Shown here one piece after another: positions 21,594-32,117 of a DNA stretch of 64,000 nt. The translations under genes and the position numbers were made by a program. Source of the stretch: Hygrocybe punicea (Eukaryota; Basidiomycota; Agaricomycetes; Agaricales; Hygrophoraceae); the NCBI GenBank assembly GCA_963556145.1, contig OY744470.1:4588001-4652000 (forward strand), written 5' to 3'. Within the stretch, counting starts at the first letter, position 1. The number at the start of each line of letters is the position of its first letter. The notes beneath the pieces were generated by a model that was not told the origin of the DNA, searched no databases, and was given only the letters and a program-made list of their open reading frames with translations.

Positions 21594-22364
21594 TGCGATC
21601 GGCGATCACGTTGTTTGCACTTGTTTCGATGACTCATGTAATGGGTTCACGTCGTGGTCGACGACTTTGCAGTATCCGCTCGTATCGTGCATTCTGGGCT
21701 ATGCACCGGAGATATCTATCAAACCGTTGAAAGGCTGCCGTGCCATTTTCTCTCCCGATGCTGTATGTATCTATATTTGTTATTTAATTAACTCTACTAA
21801 AGTTCCGTATTCTACTAACTTTGTTCCGTATTCTACTCGGGTCAACGACGGGGAAGCGAATCAGACTATAGAAGCTAGTGTGGATTGTTATTATCTGTAC
21901 CATCAAGAATATTAATAGGTTCATCGTTGACCTTGCAGCCATGTCCTTACTGACTGTTGGCCGGCTCCAGCCAGTACCACCACGTTCAAGCGTCAAGGGT
22001 TGGAGTCGGCGAATTTTCCAACAGTATTTCGGAACCTTTCGCATGTCAACATCAATTACGTTTGCCGAGCGGGACGCGACTGCTTCGGAGGCTATCGTGC
22101 CTCACTATGCCCCATACACTTCACATAATGATGGTCATGGGTCAACGGGTAGAAGAATCCAAGGCGGCGTCAAACCTTCTATTCGGTACCATCGCTTGCT
22201 GTCATCGGCAAAACAATTCAAACCAATTGTTATCAGACACCGTGTTTAGGGGGGGTCTTGTCCCTACCACCCTCGTTATGAGAGTATTTAATCCGCCATG
22301 ATGTTCAGGTTCCGACTCAGCTGCTTCTACAAAACCCCCCACACCCCCCACTGTTAATATCGTC
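21594..22364. promoter_or_regulatory. divergent intergenic region between PEX1 and the EF-hand gene
   Basis: The two genes are transcribed away from each other, so both promoters should lie here. Short open frames at 21878-22301 have no recognisable motif and I do not call them genes. A C/A-rich run (AAAACCCCCCACACCCCCC, about 22330-22350) lies just upstream of the ATG at 22365. No convincing TATA box was identified. Confidence 0.4.
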
Positions 22365-22892
22365 ATGAAGCACAGAATCTTTGCCATGCTCACGCTCCTG
22401 AGCTATTCCCTGCTGCCTGTTGCTGCTGATTGCTGCAAATCTGCCGATCTGTGCAGGGATGGCACGAACCCCACTCCTTGCTGTGGATATGGACGATGGT
22501 AAGCGTACATCGCCGTGCGAGCTTGTTGCGGCCATTATCTGACAACACAACGAAAACGACGTAGCAACATCTTCTGCTGCAATTGTGACGGTGGGTGCAG
22601 GCGCAATTCGAATCTGCACTTGGAGGCCCAAAACTATCATGAGGTCGATCAGAGCAACGATTGCCAGTAAGCTGTTGTCCGATTACGTGTAGTGCTAGGT
22701 CGCTCATGTTACTTGGTTAGGGGCAAGTTCATTGTTGCTGATAATGACGGCGACGGCATGCTTACGTTCCATGAGTGGTACACATTCTCGACTGCCGATA
22801 CACGCAGGGAGTTGGCCGCTAAGTGGGCTCTTTATGATACCGAGGGTAAAGGATACCTCACCATGGAAGAGGCCTATGAGCGCAAGGTCTGA
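22365..22892 (+). CDS. small secreted EF-hand protein (135 aa)
   Basis: Three exons join in frame: 22365-22498, 22565-22666 and 22721-22892. Introns are 66 nt (GTAAGC to GTAG) and 54 nt (GTAAGC to TTAG). Residues 1-21 (MKHRIFAMLTLLSYSLLPVAA) look like a signal peptide. A Cys-rich segment follows (DCCKSADLCRDG, CCGYGRCNIFCCNCDGGCRR), with about a dozen cysteines in 50 residues. The C-terminal half carries one canonical calcium-binding loop, DNDGDGMLTFHE, and a second, DTEGKGYLTMEE. The likely role is a secreted or vacuolar calcium-binding protein; an effector-like role is possible but unproven. Codon and splice structure look like a normal host gene. Confidence 0.8.
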
Positions 22893-23639
22893 GATCCAAG
22901 GTTACAGCTAAGAAACGGAGAGATACCGTATTCCGTATTCGGTCTGTCATTTTCCATTTTAGTGCTGTGTACCTATATGATCTGTCGTTTTTGTATCACT
23001 TCTGTCAAACGAAACATTCCTGTTGTCACTCTTATTAAAAAATCGCGTTCAGTGATAGTTACAGGAGACCGATGAGGATTCTTTGCGATCAAATAATGTG
23101 CAGATATCCAGGCTCCTGCCAAGCCGCTTTCGAGAGGGTGACACATCAGGAATTTCAACATTTAGTGGGGATCTAAAGTTATTTCTAAAGTTAGCAGCAA
23201 AATATAATCTTTGGATTTACATTTGGGCCAAATCTAAATATTGAATTTAAGTCATGAATAAATAAATGTCTAAATTAATTCTTTTTTCTTGCCTTTAGAT
23301 TAGTCCTGCAATCAAAATAATAATCAGTGCTAAAGTGTGGAGGGAAAGTATAATTTAGATTTGAGTTTACTCTGGTTTGCTAGTCCACATTCAGGCATCA
23401 CTTAAAGACAAACTGAAAGTTATAATTTCAATGAAATTAAAATATTTAATTTATTGGGTATCAAAATGTACCATTTTGGGAGTTATCAAAAGTTAAGATT
23501 CCGTCAGAACTAAAGTGATTGTACACTCCCATCGCCCACTCATCGCCCACTCATCGCCAACCCATCGCCACTCGCTGCCCACGTGCACGTTAAGATAAGA
23601 CGATGCCATCGTCTTCGACAGGTCCGGATTGGGGTAAGT

Positions 23640-24330
23640 GCTAGTTCAGTCACAAGTCACAACAACAACAACTATGAAGACAACAAGAAAAACAACGATA
23701 CTGACAACGACGGTCATCACCAGCGAGGCCGGAGGAGTGGTGGCGATGACAATGACAGATGACAGATGACGGTGACAATGCAGACAAGGACGGCGATGAG
23801 GATGACAAAGATGGTGGTATCGGTGGCGGCACCACCACCCCACCACAGCCAGATGACGGCGACAACCTCCACTGCCAACAGGCAGCAGCAAGGTGACGAC
23901 AACGACAACGACGGCGGCGGCGGAATGGGGGTGTCAGGTATCGGGTGCGCTCATCGCCCAGCCATCACTGACCATACCTCCCTCCCACCCGTCGCCCCAA
24001 TTAATCCAATGGCGGCAACGATAATGAGGGCCCAGTGGACCACGACCATGACCATGACCGCTGCCGTTGAGTATGAATACCGGCCAGCGAGGGGACGACG
24101 GCAGTGGCATTCACCACCACCTTCACCACCACCATCACTTCCTCAACCACTAATACCACCACCATGATGATGGATGACGACGATGCCAATGACGACGGCA
24201 ACGGAATGGCGACAAGATCTCCACCACCATCCAGCAGTGGCAAGACGACGATGGCGACGGCAGTATCACCACCACCACTGCCATCACCATCACAAGTGAA
24301 GTAGCCACTGAGCAGTGGCAGGACGATGAC
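23640..24330. repeat. GAYGAC/ACAACGAC-rich imperfect trinucleotide DNA
   Basis: Low-complexity sequence with GACGAC, ATGAC and CACCACC words. Overlapping Thr/Met- and Ser/Val-rich open frames are composition artefacts. Confidence 0.7.
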
Positions 24331-24470
24331 GATGACCTCCTACGACCTCCCCCTGCCCACACATGACGCCCATCTCCATCGCCCATCTCCATCGCCCTCG
24401 CTCCCATCACCACCCGGGCCACCTCCGCCGCCCATCCCATCGCCCTCACATCCACCCTGTCTCCCTGCCC

Positions 24471-24578
24471 ACACCATCTCCCTCATCCACACCATCTCCC
24501 TCGTCCACACCATCTCCCTCGTCCACACCATCTCCCTCATCCACACCATCTCCCTCGTCCACACCATCTCCCTCGTCC
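24471..24578. repeat. 18-bp tandem repeat, 6 units
   Basis: Six units of ACACCATCTCCCTC(A/G)TCC, starting at 24471, 24489, 24507, 24525, 24543 and 24561. Degenerate CCATCTCCC words continue to about 24960. The open frames of 229 and 210 codons across it are repeat translations. Confidence 0.95.
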
Positions 24579-25854
24579 ACGCCACATCACCTGCCTACGC
24601 CTGCCCACGCCAAATGCCACCTCCCTCACCTGCACCCCACGTCATCCCCCTCACCCTCATCGCCCACACCACCTCCACCGCTTACGCCCTCTCCCCGGCC
24701 TCCCATCGCATCATGCCCACGCCATCTCCCTTCCCCGCTCTCCCATCCCATCATCTCCCTCTCCCTCGCCCACACCCCACGCCATCTCCCTCACCCTCAT
24801 CGCCCATCCCATCATCCACACCATCTCCCCGCCATCTCCCCCTGCCGCCATCTCCGTCACCCACACCTCTCCGCTCCCATCCAATCATGCCCCCACCATC
24901 TCCCCCTGCCCACGCCATCTCCCTCACCCACCCCTATTGCCCACCATCCCCTACCTCTGTCATCACCTCACGAACCCCACCACCACGTCAATTGACGTTG
25001 GAGCTGGGCTCGTGAGGTCATATGATTTGGTCCATTGGGAGATGGGCGGATGATGGATGGACAATGGGTGGACGATGGTGGGCTGCATCCCACGCCATCA
25101 TACCCATCTCCTTGCCCATGCCATCTCCCTCGCCCACGCCATCAAGGCTCCCTGCCTCTGCCATCACCTAGGCCCTGCCTGGTGCTGCGCCGATTAATGT
25201 CGGTGAATAGTAGGACACCCTCAAAGCCCACGGAACAATGATGACCAATGGGTGGGTGGCAGGCGGGCGAAGGGTGGGCGACGAGTGGGCGACGGGCGGG
25301 CAATGGTGTGGGCAATAGCTTTAGATCTGATGGCAACTTTGAATTTAAATAGCTGCCAAAATCTTATATTTTGATAACTATTAAATTTATTATTTTAATC
25401 CTACCAAAAGTTTTAATTTTGGTCTGCCTTTAAGTGATGCCTAAATTTGGACTAGAAATTTTGAGTAAACTTGAAACTAAATTATGCTTTCCCCTTACAA
25501 TTTAGATTGGATAATTTTTTGATTGAAAGAATAAGCTAAAGATGAAAATAAATAAATGATTTAGATGTGTATTTATTCATGACTTAAATTTAATATTTAG
25601 GCTAGGCCTAAATGTAAATCTAAAGATTATATTTTTCTGCTAACTTTAGAAATCACTTTAGTTCTCAACTAAAGGTTGGAACTCCTGATGTGTGAGAGGA
25701 AGACTATGGTATAATGGGTTCATCCGGGATATTGAGTCTCCGCCCTGTGTAAATTGAAAGTCAGAACTCTTATTCCTACCCGGCTTGAAGAAAATGTTAG
25801 TAAACAAAGCAGCACTGTCTTATCCATCCCAATTGAGACATAGCCAGCAGTACT

Positions 25855-26109
25855 TTGAGAATGCTCAATACTCAGTCTGCACAGGCCATTCTCCATTGCT
25901 TCTCTGAGAATCACACCACCCTCAGTGACTTTGTGGAATTTATCATACAAGAGCCTGCCGTATCACACAACACCATTGTTCTTGACGTCCTCAACCACCC
26001 CACTAAGCTACTGTCTACTCTTTCCAAGCACTCCACCTTGCAGCAACCTGTATTCCAATGGGCTCTTGATCTCATCAGGAAAACCCAATATTATTTAATA
26101 TGTCTTAGA
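25855..26109 (+). pseudogene. unknown coding relic
   Basis: The 85-codon frame (SENHTTLSDFVEFIIQEPAV, LDVLNHPTKLLSTLSKHSTL) is helical and protein-like. It resembles repeated transposon-associated proteins of Agaricomycetes in style, but I cannot name the family. It is open-ended upstream and ends at TGA within AT-rich sequence. Confidence 0.25.
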
Positions 26110-27960
26110 TGATCTTAGCCGTCTTGATTTTGAAATTAAGATCACTAAGACAGCCAAGACACAAGTCAGGTCTTGAATTGTTCTTAGTAGTTTCTTGCCC
26201 AAGCGCAAACCAGACAATAAGAAAAAATGCAGAAGTAAGACAGAAATAAGAAGCAAATCAACCAGAAGCAAATTAAGACAACCAATATCAGTATTAAGAG
26301 CCATGACACCCAAACTGTTAGATCCAGGTCATGAAAACTCATCAAAGCCTGAACACACCCTAGGAGCTCTCCTCCTTCATTAACTCAGCTGCAAGCACAC
26401 ACATGGCAGGTGTAGGCACAGTTGGTACAGGGAGGGATCTCAACACCATCCTTGAATCCATACTGCAGGTCAATCTTCGTGGCTGTATGGACAACAACCC
26501 GATTCGTTCAACCAGCCCCAGTGAAATCAAATGACTTCTTGGTATCGTCCTCAGAAGATGAATGACATCCCTCATCAGCTTCACCAAGGTTCTGCTCATC
26601 GTCAATCAACTGAGCATGGAACACAAGTAAAGCGTCAGGAGCTGGAGTGGAAGCTATATTCAATGATGCTGGTATCAGGAGTGGCAAAAACCCAGGTGTC
26701 GGTGGAGAAGCCTTCACACCCACCAGACAGAACACCCTGATGATGAATGGATGACAATGGGCACAGAGATGATCCACTCGACATCTACGTGTCTGCACGT
26801 GTCGCCGTGGGCAGGAACAGACTCAACTGACAGCCAATTACTGGACACGGTGGAGCCGCCCTGCAGTGTGGGCATGCAGATTGACACAGGAAGCCCCAGA
26901 CCAAGAATGCTTTGCTTCTTTCGTAGGGCACCAGCTTCGAAACTGCTCATCAATATGCATGCCATTTGCACCTTTTCCACACCCTTCCCCTTCTTGCCTT
27001 TGACCTCTTCACACCTTCAACCTCTTCACGTTACCTTTGGGGTGCTTGTGATCTGGAACAGCAAGAAGCCCACCAGTAGTGGGTGTCCATGATCGGGAGT
27101 ACACCAGAGGTGGGGAAGGCTGAACACCATCATGTGAGACATTATGGAAGGTGGAATTAGCTGGTGAAGATGTGAGATGTGAGAAAGATCTCCAAGTGAG
27201 TTGAAACATGTGTGGGCTTCCACAGAACTCTTATTTGGCTTGGGGGCTGTGGGAGAAAAGGTAGGTTGTCAGTGGATGAAGGGCAGAAGAGAATAATAAT
27301 AACCTACATTTTGTGGCTCCTCTTCTTGTTTCTCATTTTCCTTTTCTTTTCCTTGGAGTCCTTCCTCCTGCGGCCCATACTCCACTACTTATCCCTGTCC
27401 TTCTCCTTCTCCTGGACCTTGAGCAGAAGTACTGGCTGCTTCTGGGAAGCTGTCAATGGTATATTCATGACCTCCCCAAGCCCCAGTATTCCATCTAGGC
27501 CTGCGTGTGACTTCACCGTGACTATATCGCCAAATGTCTGGGTTGTATGTGGAGTCGACAAAAATCCCAAAGCCACACAGCCGGAAGGTGTTTGAGAGAT
27601 CCTGGCAGGCCAGTGGGCATGGCGGTTCCTGTCCGTCCTTAGCACCTATGCTTAGACCTTTCAAGTTGGCAGCCTGGGAGCCAGTGTTAGAATGGGGTGC
27701 AAGTGGTGACAGGGCAAGCCAATGAGGCAAGGGTTGCTGACATTGGGAATGGTTCACGGTAATTATGTAATAGTTTATTACTAGTACTACTAGTAGTAAC
27801 TCACTGGCACACTGGCGCTGCAGCTGCCATATCACCAATTTTTTATCAAACAACTTGAAACTGTTTTCAAGCTACCTTACAGCTTTAGTGAGTAAGCTCA
27901 TGTTATAAAGCACTGAATATCTGCTAACTCCCAGTGTTATCATGATGCAGCCTGAGTGAG
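26110..27960. other. no confident gene
   Basis: Several medium open frames occur on both strands (for example minus 26508-26798 and minus 27389-27853) with no motif that I recognise. A small palindrome, ACTAGTACTACTAGT, lies near 27781. The region is probably decayed transposon sequence. Confidence 0.35.
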
Positions 27961-27965
27961 GATTC

Positions 27966-30422
27966 ATGGCCAGCGTCAGTTTTCAAGTTGGTGGTTCTGC
28001 CCATAATCTGGTTTCCTACGATCATGCTGCTGCCACTTACCACAATCCTCAAACAATGCCTTCCGCTCATGCCAAAGCACATGATTCTGAACAGCATTCA
28101 AGTTGGCATGGTTTACCGACACTGCCGCAAAGCAATCGTCTGTCACTCGACCAATCACCAGTCATGGTGCAAAGCCACAATTCTCGTTTATATGACAAAT
28201 CCATGTCATCACATATCAAGCCTCTGTCACTCAACCAGCAGTTTCAATCCGATGGCATTGACAAAGTTTATGAATTTATCATCGGGAGTCGGGAGAACAG
28301 ACTAGATGTCAAGGTTTAAAAGAATGACTTTGATCAAGTATGCAATGCACTTGAATCCGTGAACGGCAACATGCGATATGCCTATAGCTGGATTGATGAG
28401 AAGCTGGTTATGTATCTGCTGCTATCATCTGCACATGAAGCTTTGGTTTATCCCATCACCTCCATTCACACACAATTGGTTAATGACATCAAAGCCTATG
28501 TCCCCCAGGTCCAAACAAATTGCCTAGGATCTCATCTTGAGAATGCAAGCGGCCATCGCACCCGTGAAAAAGGGGCTGATGCATTCTTCGAGATCCAACT
28601 CGATCCAGATGATGAGCAGGCGTTTCCCCTGATTGTCTTTGAGATCAGGCTCTCCAAGACTGAAGCTGAACTTGATCTCGATGCTTGTCACTGGCTCTAT
28701 GAAACCCAAGGTCAAACAGTACGTCATTGGTCATTTTTCCAATCCCCAAGTTTAGACAAATGTGGTAGGTATTGGTTGGCGTTATCAAGTTATTTAAACC
28801 CTCTGATGAGAACAAAATTGAGGACTGGAAAGTTACTATGAAATTCTATCAGCAGTATATTGTCACAATGGTCTCAACGACTCTCACCACTTGACTTGAT
28901 CAATGGTTGCAGGGGTGAAGCATCTGATGATGAGAAGGATGGAAGTGCAAGCCCGACATCAAGCATCCACTCCTATGACAGTGTGCTAGCACAGATGCCC
29001 TTGCAGGTGCTTGGAATACCAATTACGAGTTCTTTTAATTTATTAAAAGACTCGTTCTTTATCAGACCTGGTTCAGTGAGGATTCGTAATTAATTAATTA
29101 ATTAATTGATTAATTGATAAAGTTGATCGCCTATAGACAAAATTTTTTTGGGCAAGAGATATGATTCTACTTCTGATACTGGAAAATCAGAGACAGTTGA
29201 GGCCATGTGTGGACAAGCTTACATAAGCATCCAAATATGGGTTGTTGCAAAAAAGACCAATTACCTTCCAATTATATTCAAAATATTTGTACTGGTCTCA
29301 ATTCTTATCAGAATCAGCTGAAAATTGAACTGCTGACTAATATTATCATTTCAGATCAGGTGTGACAGTGACATGTGACCAATCTAACCATATAAGGCAA
29401 TTTTTGATATTATATAGCAAATTTTTTGCTGATCGCAATGGTGACAGTCACATGTGACCAGTCTAACCATATAAGGCAATTTTACACCATATATGCTAAA
29501 TTTTGAGGTGAACACAGGAGTCATAGTCACATGTGACCACTGTTACTATATATAGAAATATTAGCCGTATAAGCAGAAATCAGTGTAACTCAGATGATAT
29601 AATGATATTCTTACTTAAAACATATAATTCAATGTGATATCGCTGTATATATTATATGCTAATTATATATTTCAAGCAAAATCACTCATCGATGTTCGTA
29701 ATAATCGGACAAATAAAAATCCAATGACAGAAACAAGACTTTGTTCATGCCAACATTGGCCCACTCAAGCACAGCTGTCTTCATGTTATCATCTGTTGTG
29801 CAGCAAGGTTATGGAGAAGTGGGGTTAAGCAAATGTAAGTCAATTGTTATCATACTGTTTGAAGACAGTTGTATTTGACAGTTGACATGTTGCTCTCTTT
29901 TTTGGCTGAGAATATTGTATAATGATGAAGCAAAGAAGACATGACAGTGGGAGAGGAGGTCGAGACATGCTGTGCAGTTTTGTTTTTTCTACTTTTTATG
30001 TTGCTATGGTGAGAGGCTGCTATGATGAAAGTGAGGAGGGAAAAAAAAGAACTCGTTCATGCCATGCGCAGCACTGGCCCACTAAACAAGTGAAGCTTCT
30101 CCCTTGGGAGGATAACCTCCCATTGACTCTTGTTCTGCATGCATCTGACCTTTTTTCTGATGATAAGGTAGAAATGCATGATCTTCATGATGTCTTGTGG
30201 ACATTGGATTTCTCAGAATTTCCCCATTACACATTGAAAGGCATCCAAGCTCACAACATGAGGTGGAAGCAAAAGCGACAGCAAGATTCAGCATTTGATG
30301 GTGATGACAGTGGGGATTTTGATGCATCGCAAATCTGGAGGTCAAAGAAAGGGCAATACCGTGATGGAAACAAAAGAAGAGGAAAATTTGTAGGTGCTAG
30401 TGAACACATCGACATGTACTAG
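27966..30422 (+). pseudogene. putative PD-(D/E)XK / Uma2-like protein, broken
   Basis: The frame from 27966 reads continuously through one TAA (28317-28319) to KGADAFFEIQLDPDDEQAFP and LIVFEIRLSKTEAELDLDAC. The D...(V)FE-x-R pattern after a hydrophobic strand resembles restriction-endonuclease-like (Uma2-type) folds. A 50-nt intron (28719-28768) joins QT to VLVGVIKLFKPSD. A second intron (GTATAT to TTGCAG, ending about 28911) probably leads to GEASDDEKDGSAS. At 29024 a 1065-bp element interrupts it; the frame resumes at 30090 with VKLLPWEDNLPLTL and ends at 30422. The gene therefore carries a nonsense codon and an insertion. The nuclease assignment is tentative; the gene structure is better supported. 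Confidence 0.45.
29025..30089 (+). mobile_element. hairpin-led repeat element, copy 3 (complete, 1065 bp)
   Basis: The left end is the hairpin 29025-29055 and the right end is GGCCCACTAAACAA at 30089. Deleting it joins CCA ATT to GTG AAG and restores the host frame (GIPI-VKLLPWEDN), so the ends are fixed to within a base or two. The flanks are TT and GT, and I see no target duplication. The body has three units of about 80 bp carrying ACATGTGACC palindromes (29362-29545). A near-right-end AAAAAGAACTCGTTC partly mirrors the left end. Confidence 0.85.
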
Positions 30423-30585
30423 TATATTGAATGGAATATATGTATCTTTTGATGGATGGAGGAGGGAACTGAATGATGGACAGTGGCTTGCAATACTGAA
30501 ATATTAATTGGGGGTGTCTGCATCAATTGTTCGAGTGCTACAGCACAATAGGTAACTACTGATGGTCTAGTCATTGACCACTAAA

Positions 30586-31026
30586 CTAAAAGACAGCTTC
30601 AAACATGTGGTGATCGGCATACTTGTTGATGTAGAATGTGTGAAAACTGTCCGGAGAGTGAGAGAAGTGAAAACCAGGTGGTAAAAAATGATCACCGTAT
30701 ATTCCAATGAGATGTGCAGCACGGACCACACAATCAAGGTGAATCACAGCAAGGGGTCCATCAGCATTTGGTATGGGTTGCACCATCCACATGCCAGTGT
30801 CTACATCAGGTTTATCACTGATGTGTGAGAACCAATGGACTAGGGTGCAGGGATAGGTAGTACCACGGAAGTTGAAAGAAAAAATTGCAAGACACGGGTG
30901 ACATCAAGACTGCACATTCCAGGACATTCTGGGTTTGAATTGACAAGCATGCAATCATATCAGGGTGTGCACCGCTGCCAGGAAGGGGCTGCACGAATGC
31001 GTTCACGATGCATACCGCCAATCCCT
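30586..31026 (-). pseudogene. Plavaka-type transposase, C-terminal part (inverted segment end)
   Basis: The minus strand reads GIGGMHRERIRAAPSWQRCTP, then a TGA, YDCMLVNSNPECPGMCSLDV, a frameshift, FRGTTYPCTLVHWFSHISD, DVDTGMWMVQPIPN, AVIHLDCVVRAAHLIGIYGD and a terminal FYINKYADHHMFEAVF. These are the expected successive motifs of the transposase C-terminus. The fragment begins exactly where the fragment ending at 4466 stops (TPSDPS then GIGGMHRE), which supports the inversion. The internal TGA and frameshift make it a pseudogene. Confidence 0.75.
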
Positions 31027-31751
31027 GGTTTCAATCCTTATATCGTTTTCACCTCCGTTTTGCTTGTGACCAGTTCCAACTTGACGTCTGAACCTGTTGG
31101 GATTTTCCGGCAGATCAGCGGACTGATGTGCACTCAGGAGTGGGAGAGGTTCTGCACCTTTTTCTGCATGGTATTCAAGGTTCCTGAGCTGAGGTCCCAA
31201 ATATTTGAGGGTTCGGTGGTGATTAGCACTCGTGCTAAACAAAAAGACAGGGATGACGGTAAGTACCAGTCACATCCTATTGCATTTGAGATCTTCTAAT
31301 AACTTAGTCATTCTTCAGCTGGATCTACAGGAAATAACATTGTGAAACTACTGGCCAGAAAGAAATCAGCCGCCAATCAGTCTCCAGTGAAAGCCATGTC
31401 ATCTAACAGTAGGGCAGTGAAAGGTGCATTGAACTTTGAGGACCAAGGTGAGTAAAATTCAATTGGTTAGTTTTTGATGGTCTGAGGAAGTTGCCAGTTC
31501 CGGTATATGATGGCATGAATGGCATGGTGAATTTTACCAGGCTCGATCACCTTCCGTCTGACTTGAAGTTGTGGGAGAACGACTTGGTGGGAAAGATTTG
31601 TCTGGTTGGGTACACGGCGAATAGCTGGATCCCCAAGGACAATATGACCAAGCAGCTCTCCCTAAATATCCAGTGGGCCATAGTTTTAGCCAAGGAGGAG
31701 CCGTCAGCTTCGGTGAAATTTTTTTTCTACATGATTATTCTGAATCTGTAG
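31027..31751 (+). pseudogene. copy A of cassette gene 1, downstream part
   Basis: The sequence starts inside the coding region (GFNPYIVFTSVLLVTSSNLT) and follows copy B (57296-57973) exon by exon: EPVGIFRQISGLMCTQEWER, SVVISTRAKQKDRDD, an intron, KLLARKKSAANQSPVKAMSS, an intron, and LPVPVYDGMNGMVNF with LVGKICLVGYTANSWIPKDN. Copy A lacks the five bases TAGAG that give copy B its stop after AKEE, so its frame runs 14 codons further. The 5' exons are at 4468-8612 on the other strand. The function is unknown. Confidence 0.75.
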
Positions 31752-31794
31752 GGTTGTTTGAAAACCCAATATACCGTTTTATTGTCTGCTTTTG

Positions 31795-32110
31795 AACACA
31801 ACTTCAGCTTGTTTGTTAAAGACCGAACTTGCATGGGTGAAAAAGTTTTTCCATGCCTTACTTGAGTTTTTTACTGTCCTTGTGAAAAAGATTTCCACAC
31901 ATTACTTTAATTCGTTACAAGGTTCTAATCCAATATACCAGGTTTATCATCTGCTTTTGAACACAAGTTCAGCTTGTTTGTTAAAAGATCGAACTTTCAT
32001 GGGTGAAAAAGCTTTTCCATGCCTTACTCGAGTTTGTTACCGTCCTGGTGAAAATCTTTTTCCACACATTACTTTAATTAGTTACGAAGTTCTAAAACAC
32101 ATAAACAGCT
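31795..32110. repeat. two direct repeats of about 180 bp between convergent genes, copy A
   Basis: GAACACAACTTCAGCTTG through CATTACTTTAATTCGTTAC occurs twice in tandem, and again twice in copy B (58068-58375). It lies between the convergent 3' ends of the two cassette genes. It could be shared 3' UTR or terminator sequence. Confidence 0.75.
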
Positions 32111-32117
32111 TGTCATT

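Larger units (their letters stand above)
23165..25665. mobile_element. foldback element with simple-repeat core (about 2.5 kb)
   Basis: 23165-23530 and 25330-25665 are diverged inverted copies of about 350 bp, with shared words TTTCTAAAGTTAGCAG, AATATAATCTTTRGATTTACAT, TTAAGTCATGAATAAATA and AGGCATCACTTAAAG. The interior consists of ATCGCCCACTC repeats at both sides, GAC/CAC-rich DNA and an 18-bp tandem repeat. No transposase gene is present. The exact ends and target duplication are not resolved; the outermost match is CTAAAGT. Confidence 0.75.

Noticed and set aside
24326..25015. 229- and 210-codon Pro/Ser/His-rich frames
   Set aside because: They run through the 18-bp tandem repeat and its degenerate continuation, with two long frames in parallel; no sign of a gene.
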